Shown: positions 43,437-52,797, counted from the stretch's first letter. The stretch: DNA of 64,000 bases from Flavimaribacter sp024343425 (GCA_965227645.1 OZ245773.1:3162001-3226000); one strand, 5' to 3'. The notes: generated by a model from the letters alone, not told the origin. Numbers and translations: made by a program.

Positions 43437-44258
43437 TCAAACGGCGTGCTGTAGCGAGCCGACCGATGGGGTTGACGTTTTGTCCTTGATGCTGGTCGAG
43501 GTGATGTCTTCGGACAGATCCTCACCCGAAGCGCCATAGATCATGCGCACGGCTTCCGATGTCAGTTCCTCTGCAGGGCCGTCGAAGACGACCTCGCCGG
43601 CGGCCATGCCGATCACGCGTTCGCAATAGTGCCTGGCCGTGTCGAGCGTGTGCAGATTGGTGATGACGGTGATGCCTTCTTCCTGATTGATATTGTGCAG
43701 GGAGTCCATCACGACCTTGGCGTTGAGCGGATCGAGCGAGGCGATCGGTTCGTCCGCGAGAATGATCTTGGGCTGCTGCATGAGCGCGCGGGCGATGGCG
43801 ACGCGCTGCTGCTGTCCGCCGGAGAGCGTGCCCGCGCTCTGCAGCGCGGTCTGGGCGATGCCGAGGCGCTCGAGGGCCGAGATGGCCATGGCTCTCTCTT
43901 CCTTGGAAAATGAGCCGGTCAGATTCAAAAGGGTCGACCGATAGTTCAGTCGACCCAGAAGCACATTGGTCAGAACGTTGAGGCGCGGAACGAGGTTGAA
44001 CTGCTGAAAGATCATCGCGCAGTCGCGCTGCCAGTTCCTGAGCGCTGCGCCCCTGAGTTCCGTGACTTCCGTCTGGTCGAAACGCACCGACCCGCTGCTC
44101 GGGTCGATCAGCCGGTTCAGCATTCTCAGAAGCGTCGATTTGCCTGCGCCTGATCTGCCGATGACGCCGACCATCTGTCCTTTCGGAACGGTGATCGTCA
44201 CGTTGTTTACCGCGGCGTATCCACCAAAACGGCGGGTAACGTTCTCAAGCTTCAGCAT
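43437..44258 (-). CDS. phnC: Phosphonate ABC transporter ATP-binding protein PhnC
   Basis: 273 residues from ATG 44258; an in-frame start at 44291 would add 11 residues. Walker A GRSGAGKST, Q-loop IFQQFNLVPRLNVLTN, signature LSGGQQQRVAIARALMQ, Walker B IILADEPIASLDP, and the switch residue in TNLHTLD. It is the first gene of the phnCDE1E2 importer operon. A candidate PHO box lies 76 bases upstream. Confidence 0.95.
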   Translation of the reverse strand: MLKLENVTRRFGGYAAVNNVTITVPKGQMVGVIGRSGAGKSTLLRMLNRLIDPSSGSVRFDQTEVTELRGAALRNWQRDCAMIFQQFNLVPRLNVLTNVLLGRLNYRSTLLNLTGSFSKEERAMAISALERLGIAQTALQSAGTLSGGQQQRVAIARALMQQPKIILADEPIASLDPLNAKVVMDSLHNINQEEGITVITNLHTLDTARHYCERVIGMAAGEVVFDGPAEELTSEAVRMIYGASGEDLSEDITSTSIKDKTSTPSVGSLQHAV

Positions 44259-44333
44259 GTCTGTCCCTGAACAGTAGTCGGGCTTTGTCATGCATCGGTT
44301 AGTGGGTTGACGTGAACGCCGCGTGTCATTTTT

Positions 44334-44351
44334 ATTACGGAAATATTACAA
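44334..44351 (-). promoter_or_regulatory. Candidate PHO box upstream of phnC
   Basis: Minus strand TTGTAAT-ATTT-CCGTAAT: two heptamers each matching CTGTCAT at 5 of 7 positions with a 4-base AT-rich spacer. It resembles the AT-rich variant of the E. coli phoE box. The remaining 286 bases between phnC and the MscS gene show no gene. Confidence 0.45.
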
Positions 44352-44544
44352 TCCACAACGCCGCCTGTTGATCGGCGCGTTGCTGTGCACAACACCGGCA
44401 AATGCCCGGATTTGGGCGGTCAAACTCCAGGCTTACCCCGCAGGGAGTTGCCTGCGCTCATCCGCGCGCCGGGAGGCGGCGAAGGCGCGAAACAGTTCGT
44501 CGCTGTTTAAAGTCGCTCGGGAAATCCGTCAGCAGCGGCGCGCG

Positions 44545-45939
44545 TCACTCGTCTTTCGTCTCAACTTGCGCGGGACGGCGGAGGTGAACGTCCTGCTGCG
44601 GATAGGGAATGGAGATTCCGTTTTCGTCGAAGCGCTCCTTGACCTGCTGCGTCAGGTCCCAGAAGACCGTCCAGTAATCGGTCGTCATGGTCCAGGGCCG
44701 GCAGACGAAGTTCACCGAACTGTCGGCAAGCTCGTGCACGCGTATTACCGGCTCGGGATCCTTGAGCACCAGTGGATGGTTCTTCACCGTCTCTTCAATC
44801 ACGCGAGCGGCCAGCGGTATGGAGTCCTCGTAGGAGATACCGAAGACGAGATCCACGCGCCGCGTCAGGCTCGCCGTGACATTGGTGATGACGTTGCCCC
44901 ATACATTCTTGTTCGGAATGACGATGATCTGGTTGTCGGGCGTGGCCACCGTCGTCGCGAAGATATTGACCGCCTGGACGGTTCCGGCGACCCCGCCGAC
45001 ATCGACGAAATCGCCCTGGTCGAAGGGCTTGTTGATCATGATCATCATGCCGCTGGCCAGATTGCCGAGCGTGTCCTGAAAGGCGAAGGCCAGAATGAAG
45101 GATGCGCCGCCGATCAGGGCGAACACCGGCGTGATGTCGACGCCGAGCGCCGAAAGCACGACCATCAGGCCGATTGCAAACACCACCCAGTAGATCACGG
45201 CCACGAGAAACGCCTGCAGGAGTTTCGACAGGTTCGGCACGTGTCCGATCCAGCGGTTTGCGATGCCCCGGCTTACGCGCGAGACAAACAACAAGCCCAG
45301 GATCGCGGCCACAAGGATCAGCAGGTTCATGCCGATCTTCAACCCGCCGTCCCAGGCGAACAGCCAGGCGCGGGCCTGCGACAGAAGCGTCTTGAAGTCG
45401 GCCTGGCGCGTCTCCTCGACGATGATCGCGTTCTGGTAGGCGCGGTAGCCGGCGATCGCGTCCGGGTCGCCGCCTTTCTTTTCCCAGGCAGAAATGACCT
45501 TGGAATACTTGTCGAAGAGCGCCCTTCGCTCGTGGGTCAGGTCCGTCAGCTTTTCCCTTGCCGCAGTTTCGACATCGCCGTCGGTTCTGGATATCGCGAT
45601 CTGAGCCGCCATGACCTCCTCGGTCTTGCCCTTCACGATCGTGAGCCATTCATCAGCAAGGGCGGCCAATTCATCCTTCGTCAGCGGGACAAGCCGGTAT
45701 TCGAGTTCGGCTGTCTCTATTCCCGGTGTGGTGACGTGAGAGGAAAGACCGGTTTCGGCATCCTTGTCGTCCGGATCGGTGTTTTGCTCGACGATCGCAT
45801 CGACAACCCGCTCCTCGACGCCGCCATCGGCGTTGTCCGCCTGCGCAAGGCCGGCGTCCATCGATAGCGCCAGGCAGAGCATCAGGAAGACGCCCATCAC
45901 AACGCGCCGGCCTGCTCCGTGGAAAATTCTTGAAACCAT
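44545..45939 (-). CDS. Small-conductance mechanosensitive channel, MscS family
   Basis: 464 residues from ATG 45939 with a signal peptide (FLMLCLALSMDAGLAQA). A periplasmic helical region (~60-170) precedes three transmembrane segments. The pore helix reads GGASFILAFAFQDTLGNLASGMMIM, then the cytoplasmic beta domain with DFVDVGGVAGTVQAVNIFATTVATPDNQIIVIPN. It releases solutes under low osmolarity. It is upstream of phnC on the same strand, but no functional link is implied. Confidence 0.92.
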   Translation of the reverse strand: MVSRIFHGAGRRVVMGVFLMLCLALSMDAGLAQADNADGGVEERVVDAIVEQNTDPDDKDAETGLSSHVTTPGIETAELEYRLVPLTKDELAALADEWLTIVKGKTEEVMAAQIAISRTDGDVETAAREKLTDLTHERRALFDKYSKVISAWEKKGGDPDAIAGYRAYQNAIIVEETRQADFKTLLSQARAWLFAWDGGLKIGMNLLILVAAILGLLFVSRVSRGIANRWIGHVPNLSKLLQAFLVAVIYWVVFAIGLMVVLSALGVDITPVFALIGGASFILAFAFQDTLGNLASGMMIMINKPFDQGDFVDVGGVAGTVQAVNIFATTVATPDNQIIVIPNKNVWGNVITNVTASLTRRVDLVFGISYEDSIPLAARVIEETVKNHPLVLKDPEPVIRVHELADSSVNFVCRPWTMTTDYWTVFWDLTQQVKERFDENGISIPYPQQDVHLRRPAQVETKDE

Positions 45940-46152
45940 GACCCTGTCGCCTCCCGGGAATTGCTGCGCTACCCGGCAGCAATGCTGCAGTTGATATGGT
46001 TTTACTATGTTCGCACGGTACGAACGCAAGCATCTTACCCCAACACTGCATTTTGAACACAGGCGTCCCGGCCGCAATGCGCCGATGATATGATCAATAG
46101 TCCCACATGTCGCATTGCTCGAAGTCGTAAAGTCGGTTATGCGCATTGACCC

Positions 46153-46545
46153 ATGATCGCGCAATTCGCCAAACGGGACATCAAGCTGCCGGCAATGCTG
46201 ATTGCCGTCGCCAGCATTGTGTTCCTGCTGGCATGGCCGATGATGCCGCGCACGGTTCTGGTGACGAACAATGGCGAGGTCACGGATCTTTCGGCCTATG
46301 TTCTGCCCGACGGCTCGTTGCCGTTCCTGTGCGACGCGACGGGCGGCGACGACCCCGCAGGCGGATACCGCTCACATTGTCCGCTCTGCACGCTATCAAA
46401 AATCCTCGGCCCGACGCCCCGCGAACCAGCGATCCTGCGCGTGGCGCGCTTTACCCGCACAGCACCTCCTCTCTACAGCGAACCATCCATTGCGATCCGC
46501 GTCGTCACCGGGCTTGGCTCCCGGGCGCCGCCCTCCATCGTCTGA
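46153..46545 (+). CDS. DUF2946-family protein
   Basis: 130 residues. A hydrophobic N-terminal segment (LPAMLIAVASIVFLLAWPMM) and a later Cys pair in SHCPLCTL match the DUF2946 family, often found beside copper-handling genes. It starts 213 bases from the divergent MscS ATG and precedes the copper fusion gene. Function unknown; membrane anchoring with metal binding is likely. Confidence 0.7.
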   Translation: MIAQFAKRDIKLPAMLIAVASIVFLLAWPMMPRTVLVTNNGEVTDLSAYVLPDGSLPFLCDATGGDDPAGGYRSHCPLCTLSKILGPTPREPAILRVARFTRTAPPLYSEPSIAIRVVTGLGSRAPPSIV

Positions 46546-46653
46546 TCGACGAAGACGAGGCTTCCGCCCGTCCAGCGTCGCTTGAATTTTCTTCAAATTT
46601 TGAAAGACATTGCTGCCGATGCGCCGCGTGCGCGCGCAGCATGGAGGTACAAG

Positions 46654-48081
46654 ATGAAATTGACCACATCCGCAATGGCGTTCACCGCCGCCCTTTTCAC
46701 CCCGACCATGGTCGCCTCGATCGCTCATGCCCACGCCACGCTCGAGAAGAGCCAGGCGCCCGTCAACAGCTACTACAAGGCGGTCATGCGCATCCCGCAC
46801 GGATGCGATGGCCACGCAACCCTGAAAGTCCGCATCACGGTTCCTGAAGGCATGGTTGGAACCAAGCCGATGCCCAAAGCCGGCTGGAACCTGGAAACCG
46901 TCAAGGGAGACTACGAAAACACCTACACCCTTCACGGCAGAGACATCACGTCCGGCGTGAAGGAAATCATCTGGACCGGCCGATTGGAGGACGATCACTT
47001 CGATGAATTCGTGTTCCAGACCCGTCTGACCGACACTCTGCCGACCGGCGAAACCGTGTATATTCCGACCGTCCAGGAATGCACGGAGGGACAGGTGGCC
47101 TGGATCGAGATCCCGGCGGCAGGCCAGGATCCCCATTCGCTGGCGCATCCGGCGCCCGGACTCATGCTTCTCGCCGCAAAGGGCGGACATGGTCATGGAC
47201 ACAATCATGGGCACGGTCAGGGCCACGACCACGGCGCCGCGCATGGGGACCACGCCATGGAGCCCGTCAAGGTCGGCGATCTGGAGATCGTCCAGCCCTA
47301 TGCCCGCGCCACGCCTCCCAATGCGCCGGTTTCCGGGGGATACATGGTCATCAGGAACTCCGGCTCCGAAGCTGATCGTCTCATCGGCGGATCCGTCGAC
47401 TTCGCCGGCCATGTCGAGATCCATGAAATGAAGATGGACGGTGACGTAATGAAGATGCGCGAACTCTCCGATGGTCTGGAAATTCCGGCCGGCGGCGAAG
47501 TCGTGCTCAAACCCGGCGGCTTCCACATCATGTTCATGAAGATGAAAGAGCAGTTGAAGTCCGGCGAAACCCGCACGATCACGCTCGAATTCGAGAAAGC
47601 CGGAACTGTCGAACTGGAATTGCCGGTTCGCGACATGAAGGGCGGACACGGATCGCACGACCATTCCGGTCATGGCGACCACGACATGAAGGGCATGGGC
47701 GACAAGTCCGACATAGAACATCTGCTGAAAGGCATGTTCGAGACCGCGGACAGCCCGCTCGCCGTGGAGCCGATCACAATAGCCGGCGACTGGGCAGTCG
47801 CCGGCTGGGCCCAGGACGATCGAGGCGGACGCGGGCTGTTGCGCAAGGACTCCAACGGCTGGTACGTCCACATGTGCGGCGGCGAGGGATTCCGGAGCGC
47901 GGAAAATCTTGCAAAAATCGGCGTGCCCCATCACGACGCGATGTCAATGGCGGCCGAAATTCAGGTCGCTGAAGCGGAACTAGGCTCCGACAGGATTGCG
48001 CTGTTCGACAGTTTCGACGGAGTCGTCGAAATCGGTCGCAACGGATCGCACGACCACTCCGGTCACTCAAGTTCGAATTGA
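46654..48081 (+). CDS. Three-domain copper protein: YcnI-like + PCu(A)C + copper-uptake-associated domain
   Basis: 475 residues from ATG 46654 with GGAGG upstream. Signal peptide to about residue 26 (AHA), leaving His27 as mature N-terminus, the copper ligand position of YcnI (DUF1775, ~27-170). A His/Gly-rich linker (178-200) joins a PCu(A)C chaperone domain (~205-327) with H257-E-M, M266 and H291-I-M293 fitting the HMx10Mx21HxM pattern. A second His-rich linker (331-345) leads to a C-terminal domain (~352-462) seen in copper-uptake-associated proteins. Normally these are separate proteins. It should receive and pass periplasmic copper, with SCO downstream, for cytochrome oxidase assembly. 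Confidence 0.88.
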   Translation: MKLTTSAMAFTAALFTPTMVASIAHAHATLEKSQAPVNSYYKAVMRIPHGCDGHATLKVRITVPEGMVGTKPMPKAGWNLETVKGDYENTYTLHGRDITSGVKEIIWTGRLEDDHFDEFVFQTRLTDTLPTGETVYIPTVQECTEGQVAWIEIPAAGQDPHSLAHPAPGLMLLAAKGGHGHGHNHGHGQGHDHGAAHGDHAMEPVKVGDLEIVQPYARATPPNAPVSGGYMVIRNSGSEADRLIGGSVDFAGHVEIHEMKMDGDVMKMRELSDGLEIPAGGEVVLKPGGFHIMFMKMKEQLKSGETRTITLEFEKAGTVELELPVRDMKGGHGSHDHSGHGDHDMKGMGDKSDIEHLLKGMFETADSPLAVEPITIAGDWAVAGWAQDDRGGRGLLRKDSNGWYVHMCGGEGFRSAENLAKIGVPHHDAMSMAAEIQVAEAELGSDRIALFDSFDGVVEIGRNGSHDHSGHSSSN

Positions 48082-48686
48082 TGACCTTGCGCACCTTCAG
48101 AATTGCGAGTTGGGCGGCAGTCGCCGCCCTGCTCGTGACGCTGATCGGCTTTTATATTTTCCTTTCTGTCGTCGGGCGGACGGATCGCCCGATTTCCGCC
48201 GGAAGTTCGATAGGAATACCGTTCACCCTGACAGACCATGACGGACGCTCCATCACTGAAAAGGCGCTCACAGGACAACCGTCCGCCGTCTTCTTCGGTT
48301 TCACCCATTGTCCCGAAGTCTGCCCCACCACACTCTACGAGTTGTCGGTCTGGTTCGAAGCGCTTGGAGACGACGGCGACGACCTGCAGGCTTATTTCAT
48401 CACCGTAGACCCGCAACGGGATACGCCGCAGGTGATGAAATCGTACGTGGAGAATTTCACTGACCGGATCACCGGCATAACCGGAGATCCCGAGACCGTC
48501 GAACGGGTCGCGCGCGCCTGGAACATCTACTGGAAGAAAGTTCCGCTGGATGACGGCGACTATACGATGGACCACACGGCGTCGATTTTCCTCGTCGACG
48601 CGGAGGGCAATTTCCGGGGCACGATCGACTATGGCGAGGAGAGCGAAACCGCGCTCGCCAAGCTCAGGCGGCTGGCGAACGGATAA
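48078..48686 (+). CDS. SCO-family copper chaperone
   Basis: 202 residues, overlapping the copper-fusion stop by 4 bases. N-terminal membrane anchor (WAAVAALLVTLIGFYIFLSVV), then a thioredoxin-like domain with copper ligands C77-P-E-V-C81 and the distal His165 in DHTASIF. It loads the CuA centre of cytochrome oxidase. Its overlap with the fusion protein suggests direct copper handover. Confidence 0.93.
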   Translation: MMTLRTFRIASWAAVAALLVTLIGFYIFLSVVGRTDRPISAGSSIGIPFTLTDHDGRSITEKALTGQPSAVFFGFTHCPEVCPTTLYELSVWFEALGDDGDDLQAYFITVDPQRDTPQVMKSYVENFTDRITGITGDPETVERVARAWNIYWKKVPLDDGDYTMDHTASIFLVDAEGNFRGTIDYGEESETALAKLRRLANG

Positions 48687-48691
48687 AACAC

Positions 48692-49303
48692 TCAGGCGTA
48701 TTTCGCGACAAAAGCTTCCGCGTCGAGCGCGCGGAAGTCGCCAAGCGCTTCATGCAGACGGTCGTGCTCCCAGTCCCACCAGGCGAGCGCCTCCATCGCC
48801 TCGCCTGTTGAGGTCGAAAACCGCTCGCGGATGAGCTTCGCCGGCACCCCGCCGACAATCGTGTAGGGCGCGACATCCTTCGACACCACGGCGCCGGCGC
48901 CGACAACGGCGCCATTGCCGACCGTCACACCCGGCAACAGCGTGGAGCCATGACCGAGCCAGACGTCGTTGCCGACGGTCACCGAATTCTCGCGCCGCCA
49001 GTTGAAGAAGTCGTGTTCGTGCTCGGCCCCGTCGAAATAGTCCCCGGCCCGGTAGGTGAAATGGTGCAGTGTGGCCCGCCAGGTCGGGTGGTTGGTGGCG
49101 TTGATGCGCACATGGCTCGCAATATTGACGAACTTTCCGATCGTCGCGCTCCAGATCTCGCTGTCGCGCATCACGTAGGAGTAGTCGCCCATGTCGCATT
49201 CGGCGATCTGGCAGCGTTCGTCCACTTCCGTGTAGCGGCCAAACGTGCTGTCGCGCACGCGTGCGGTTTCGTGGATCTTCGGTTCGACGGACAGCTTCTT
49301 CAT
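48692..49303 (-). CDS. Hexapeptide-repeat acetyltransferase of the phn operon
   Basis: 203 residues from ATG 49303, overlapping the phnL stop (TGATG); a much longer open frame upstream is in another frame of phnL. Left-handed beta-helix repeats (IGKFVNIASHVRI, VTVGNDVWLGHGSTLLPGVTVGNGAVVGAGAVVSKDV) match the xenobiotic/chloramphenicol acetyltransferase-like group found in phosphonate operons. It likely acetylates an aminophosphonate, a role parallel to PhnO. Confidence 0.88.
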   Translation of the reverse strand: MKKLSVEPKIHETARVRDSTFGRYTEVDERCQIAECDMGDYSYVMRDSEIWSATIGKFVNIASHVRINATNHPTWRATLHHFTYRAGDYFDGAEHEHDFFNWRRENSVTVGNDVWLGHGSTLLPGVTVGNGAVVGAGAVVSKDVAPYTIVGGVPAKLIRERFSTSTGEAMEALAWWDWEHDRLHEALGDFRALDAEAFVAKYA

Positions 49304-50010
49304 CAGGCGGCCTCTCCTACGGCGCGAAATTCGCTGACGTCGATCGTGCGATCCGCCACTGCGGCCCGTACTTCGGCGTCGTGGAAGATGCCGAGAAGCG
49401 CCGCGCCCGCTTGCTTCTTGGCGCGAATGAGGTCGATGACCACGGCGCGGTTGGCCGCGTCCAGCGACGCCGTCGGCTCGTCCAGCAACAGCACAGGATG
49501 GCTGGTGATGAAGCCGCGAGCGATGTTGACGCGCTGCTGCTCGCCGCCCGAAAACGTCGCCGGCGGCAGCGACCACAGACGCTCCGGGAGATTGAGCTGC
49601 GCCAGCAGTTCCCGCGCTCTCGTCAGGGCCGCCTCTTGAGAGACGCGCTGGGCGATCAGCGGCTCGGCCACCACATCGACGGCGGCGACGCGCGGCACGG
49701 TGCGCAGAAACTGACTGACATAGCCGATCACGTCGCGTCGAAGCGCCAGCACCATGCGCGGGTCGGCGCTGGCGATGTCCACGGTGTTGCCGGCGTGAGT
49801 GATCAGGATCTGCCCCTCGTTCACGCCGTAGTTTCCATAGAGCATCTTGAGAATGGAGCTCTTGCCGACGCCGGACGGTCCGCCAAGCACGACGCATTCG
49901 CCGGCCGCGACGGAAAAATTGACATTGTCCACCACCGGCAGCTTCACGCCGCTGCGCAGATGCATGGTGAAACTCTTGGAGACTTCCGAAACAACCAAAG
50001 GCGTAGCCAT
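49303..50010 (-). CDS. phnL: C-P lyase subunit PhnL
   Basis: 235 residues, an ABC-type ATPase: Walker A GPSGVGKSS, signature FSGGEQQRVNIARGF, Walker B LLLDEPTASLD. PhnL works with PhnK on the PhnGHIJ complex rather than in transport. It follows phnK by 4 bases. Confidence 0.94.
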   Translation of the reverse strand: MATPLVVSEVSKSFTMHLRSGVKLPVVDNVNFSVAAGECVVLGGPSGVGKSSILKMLYGNYGVNEGQILITHAGNTVDIASADPRMVLALRRDVIGYVSQFLRTVPRVAAVDVVAEPLIAQRVSQEAALTRARELLAQLNLPERLWSLPPATFSGGEQQRVNIARGFITSHPVLLLDEPTASLDAANRAVVIDLIRAKKQAGAALLGIFHDAEVRAAVADRTIDVSEFRAVGEAA

Positions 50011-50014
50011 GTTT

Positions 50015-50791
50015 CTAAACCTGCAGAATGGAGGAGACGAGAAGTTGCGTATAGGGCTCCTGCGGATCGTCGAGCACGCGATCCGTCAGCCCGTGTTCGA
50101 TCACGTGGCCGTCCTTCATCACCAGCATGCGGTGGGACAGAAGACGCGCCACGGCGAGGTCATGGGTCACGACGATCGCCGAAAGGCCGAGATCGGCGAC
50201 CAGCGAGCGCATCAGGTCGAGCAGGCGCGCCTGTACTGAAACATCAAGACCGCCGGTCGGCTCGTCCATGAACACCAGCCGCGGTCCGGTCACCAGATTG
50301 CGGGCGATCTGCAGGCGCTGGCGCATACCGCCGGAAAAGTCCCGCGGCTGATCGTCGATGCGGTCGACGTCGATCTCCACCCGGCCCAGCCAGTCGCCGG
50401 CGGCGGCGCGGATTTTTCCGTAGTGGCAATCGCCGACCGCCATCAGCCGTTCACCGACATTGGCGCCGGCCGACACCGTCATCCGCAAGCCATCGGCTGG
50501 GTTCTGGTGAACGAAGCCCCAGTCGGTGCGCATCAGGAGCCGCCGCTCCGCCTCGCCCATGCGGTAGAGATCGCGCATATGGCCGTCGCGCATCCGGTAC
50601 TCCACCGTTCCGGACGTCGGCGGCAGCCGCGTCGAAATGCAGTTGAGCAGCGTCGTCTTGCCGGAACCGGATTCGCCGACAACCGCAAGCACTTCGCCCG
50701 GCCACAGCGAGAAGCTCACGTCTTCGCAGCCGATCCGGCCGCCGTAATATTTTGTCACGGCGTTGACGCGCAACAGGGGCTGGTCGCTCAT
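50015..50791 (-). CDS. phnK: C-P lyase subunit PhnK
   Basis: 258 residues, an ABC-type ATPase: Walker A GESGSGKTT, signature FSGGMRQRLQIARNL, Walker B VFMDEPTGGLD. PhnK docks on the PhnGHIJ core near PhnJ. The start overlaps the phnJ stop as ATGA. Confidence 0.95.
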   Translation of the reverse strand: MSDQPLLRVNAVTKYYGGRIGCEDVSFSLWPGEVLAVVGESGSGKTTLLNCISTRLPPTSGTVEYRMRDGHMRDLYRMGEAERRLLMRTDWGFVHQNPADGLRMTVSAGANVGERLMAVGDCHYGKIRAAAGDWLGRVEIDVDRIDDQPRDFSGGMRQRLQIARNLVTGPRLVFMDEPTGGLDVSVQARLLDLMRSLVADLGLSAIVVTHDLAVARLLSHRMLVMKDGHVIEHGLTDRVLDDPQEPYTQLLVSSILQV

Positions 50792-51681
50792 GAATGCATC
50801 TCCGGAGCTTCCGCGGCAAGCGGCCCGCGATGGCCTTCCTCACGGCGCTTTTCGCAATGATCGGTGTCGGAACAGACGAACATGCGCCCGCCCTTGTCGT
50901 CGAGGATCACCTCGTCCAGATAGACGCCTTCCGCGCCGCACAGCGCGCAGGGCTGGTCGAATTTCTGGATTTCGAACGGGTGGTCCTCGAAATCGAGGCT
51001 GACGACCTCCGTATGGGGCGGCAGAGCGTAAATCCGCTTCTCGCGTCCCGCGCCGAAGAGCTGCAGCGCCTCCGACATGTGCATTTTCGGATTGTCGAAT
51101 TTCGGCGTCGGCGACGGGTCCATCACGTAGCGCCCCTCCACTTTCACCGGATAGGCGTAGGTCGTGGCGATGTGGCCGTTGCGCGCGATGTCCTCGTAGA
51201 GCTTCACGTGCATGAGGCCATATTCCTCGAGCGCATGCATCTTGCGCGTTTCCGTCTCGCGCGGCTCCAGATAGCGAAGCGGTTCGGGGATCGGCACCTG
51301 GTAGACCAGCACCTGGCCCTCTCCCAGGGTTTCCTCCGGAATGCGATGCCGCGTCTGGATCACTGTTGCTTCCTTCGTGTGGGTGGTCACGGCGACATTC
51401 GCCACGCGCTGGAAAAAGGCGCGGATCGATACGGCGTTCGTCGTGTCGTCGGCGCCCTGGTCGATCACCTTCAGCACGTCGTCGGGTCCGAGAATCGAGG
51501 CCGTCACCTGCACGCCGCCGGTTCCCCAGCCATAGGGCATCGGCATTTCACGGCTGGCGAACGGAACCTGATATCCGGGAATGGCGATCGCCTTCAGGAT
51601 CGCGCGCCGGATCATGCGTTTCGTCTGTTCGTCGAGATAGGCGAAATTATAGGTCGCCATGTCGGTCTGCTGCATGGTCAT
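50788..51681 (-). CDS. phnJ: C-P lyase catalytic subunit PhnJ (radical SAM)
   Basis: 297 residues from ATG 51681, overlapping the phnI stop; the open frame continues upstream but inside phnI. Cys245, Cys248 and Cys270 are the iron-sulfur cluster ligands, and Cys276 is the catalytic thiyl residue; spacing matches E. coli PhnJ (241, 244, 266, 272). It breaks the C-P bond of ribose 1-methylphosphonate 5-phosphate, releasing methane for methylphosphonate. Confidence 0.97.
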   Translation of the reverse strand: MTMQQTDMATYNFAYLDEQTKRMIRRAILKAIAIPGYQVPFASREMPMPYGWGTGGVQVTASILGPDDVLKVIDQGADDTTNAVSIRAFFQRVANVAVTTHTKEATVIQTRHRIPEETLGEGQVLVYQVPIPEPLRYLEPRETETRKMHALEEYGLMHVKLYEDIARNGHIATTYAYPVKVEGRYVMDPSPTPKFDNPKMHMSEALQLFGAGREKRIYALPPHTEVVSLDFEDHPFEIQKFDQPCALCGAEGVYLDEVILDDKGGRMFVCSDTDHCEKRREEGHRGPLAAEAPEMHS

Positions 51682-52796
51682 TCGGCCGCCTCCAGCGTGT
51701 CTCCGCCGTTTCCTTCCTGCTTTTTCTGGTTCGCCTCGTATTCCGCGCGCATGCGCCGCACGAGATCCAGTTCGGCCTGGAAGTCGACATAGTGTGGCAA
51801 TTTCAGATGCTCGACGAAGCCGGTCGCCTGGACGTTGTCCGAGTGGGAAATCACGAATTCCTCGTCCTGCGCCGGCGCAACGATATCCTCGCCCAGCTCT
51901 TCTGCGCGCAGCGCGCGATCGACCAGCGACATCGCCATCGCCTTGCGCTCGCTCTGGCCGAAAACCAGCCCGTAGCCGCGGGTAAATTGCGGCGGGGATT
52001 TCGCCGACCCCTTGAACTGGGTGACCATCTGGCATTCCGTCACCTGGATTTCGCCGAGGCTGACCGCAAATCCCAGTTCGGGGACTTCAAGCAGAACCTC
52101 CACCTCGCCGATACGGATCTCTCCGGTAAAGGGGTGGGTGCGGGCGTAGCCGCGCTGGGTCGAATAGCCGAGCGCCAAGAGGAAGCCTTCGTCGCCGCGC
52201 GCCAGCGCCTGGAGCCGGATGTCGCGCTCCATCGGAAACTCCATCGGTTCGCGCGTCAGGTCGCCGGTGCGGTGATCGTCCGGCAACTCGCCATCGCTTT
52301 CGATCAAGCCTTCATTGGCGAGGATTTCGGAAACACGCGGCGTGCGGCCGGTCTCGGCCTCCGCCGCTATGCCTTCTTCCACCTCCCCGTCCGTCATCAG
52401 ATCGGGATCGAGAAGCCTATGCGTGTAGTCGAAGGTCGGTCCCAGAAGCTGCCCGCCGGGCAGGTCCTTGTAAGTCGCCGAAATCCGGCGTTCGATACGC
52501 ATCTCCGACGTGTCGATCGGGTCGCTGTAGCCGAAGCGCGGCAGGGTCGTGCGATAGGCCCTGAGAAGGAAGATCGCCTCGATCATGTCGCCGCGCGCCT
52601 GTTTCATGGCAAGCGCCGCCAGTTCGCGGTCGTAGAGCGAGGCTTCGCTCATGATCCGGTCGACGCCGAGCGCAAGCTGTTCCACGATCTGCTCAAGGCT
52701 GACGGCGGGCACAGACCGGTCGCCGCGCCGTCTGTCCGCCAGCAGCCGATGGGCGTTGTTGATGGATTTCTCGCCGCCTTTCACTGCCACATACAT
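51678..52796 (-). CDS. phnI: C-P lyase core subunit PhnI
   Basis: 372 residues, standard length. Starts MYVAVKGGEKSINNAHRLLAD, the typical PhnI N-terminus. It transfers the phosphonate to the ribose of ATP, displacing adenine, and binds PhnG, PhnH and PhnJ. It starts one base after the phnH stop. Confidence 0.96.
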   Translation of the reverse strand: MYVAVKGGEKSINNAHRLLADRRRGDRSVPAVSLEQIVEQLALGVDRIMSEASLYDRELAALAMKQARGDMIEAIFLLRAYRTTLPRFGYSDPIDTSEMRIERRISATYKDLPGGQLLGPTFDYTHRLLDPDLMTDGEVEEGIAAEAETGRTPRVSEILANEGLIESDGELPDDHRTGDLTREPMEFPMERDIRLQALARGDEGFLLALGYSTQRGYARTHPFTGEIRIGEVEVLLEVPELGFAVSLGEIQVTECQMVTQFKGSAKSPPQFTRGYGLVFGQSERKAMAMSLVDRALRAEELGEDIVAPAQDEEFVISHSDNVQATGFVEHLKLPHYVDFQAELDLVRRMRAEYEANQKKQEGNGGDTLEAAE

Positions 52797-52797
52797 G

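Noticed and set aside
44285..44330. Two TGTCAT matches on the plus strand (TTGTCATGCAT... and GTGTCATTTTT...) considered as PHO boxes for phnC
   Set aside because: They point away from phnC and their second heptamers match poorly; the minus-strand element at 44334-44351 fits better.
47170..47260. His/Gly-rich repeat in the copper fusion gene considered as a tandem DNA repeat or CRISPR-like element
   Set aside because: It is an in-frame coding linker of irregular His-Gly units with no spacer pattern.
48692..49897. A 401-residue frame extending the acetyltransferase upstream
   Set aside because: The upstream part reads phnL in a wrong frame and is Arg-rich; the family-like protein starts at 49303.
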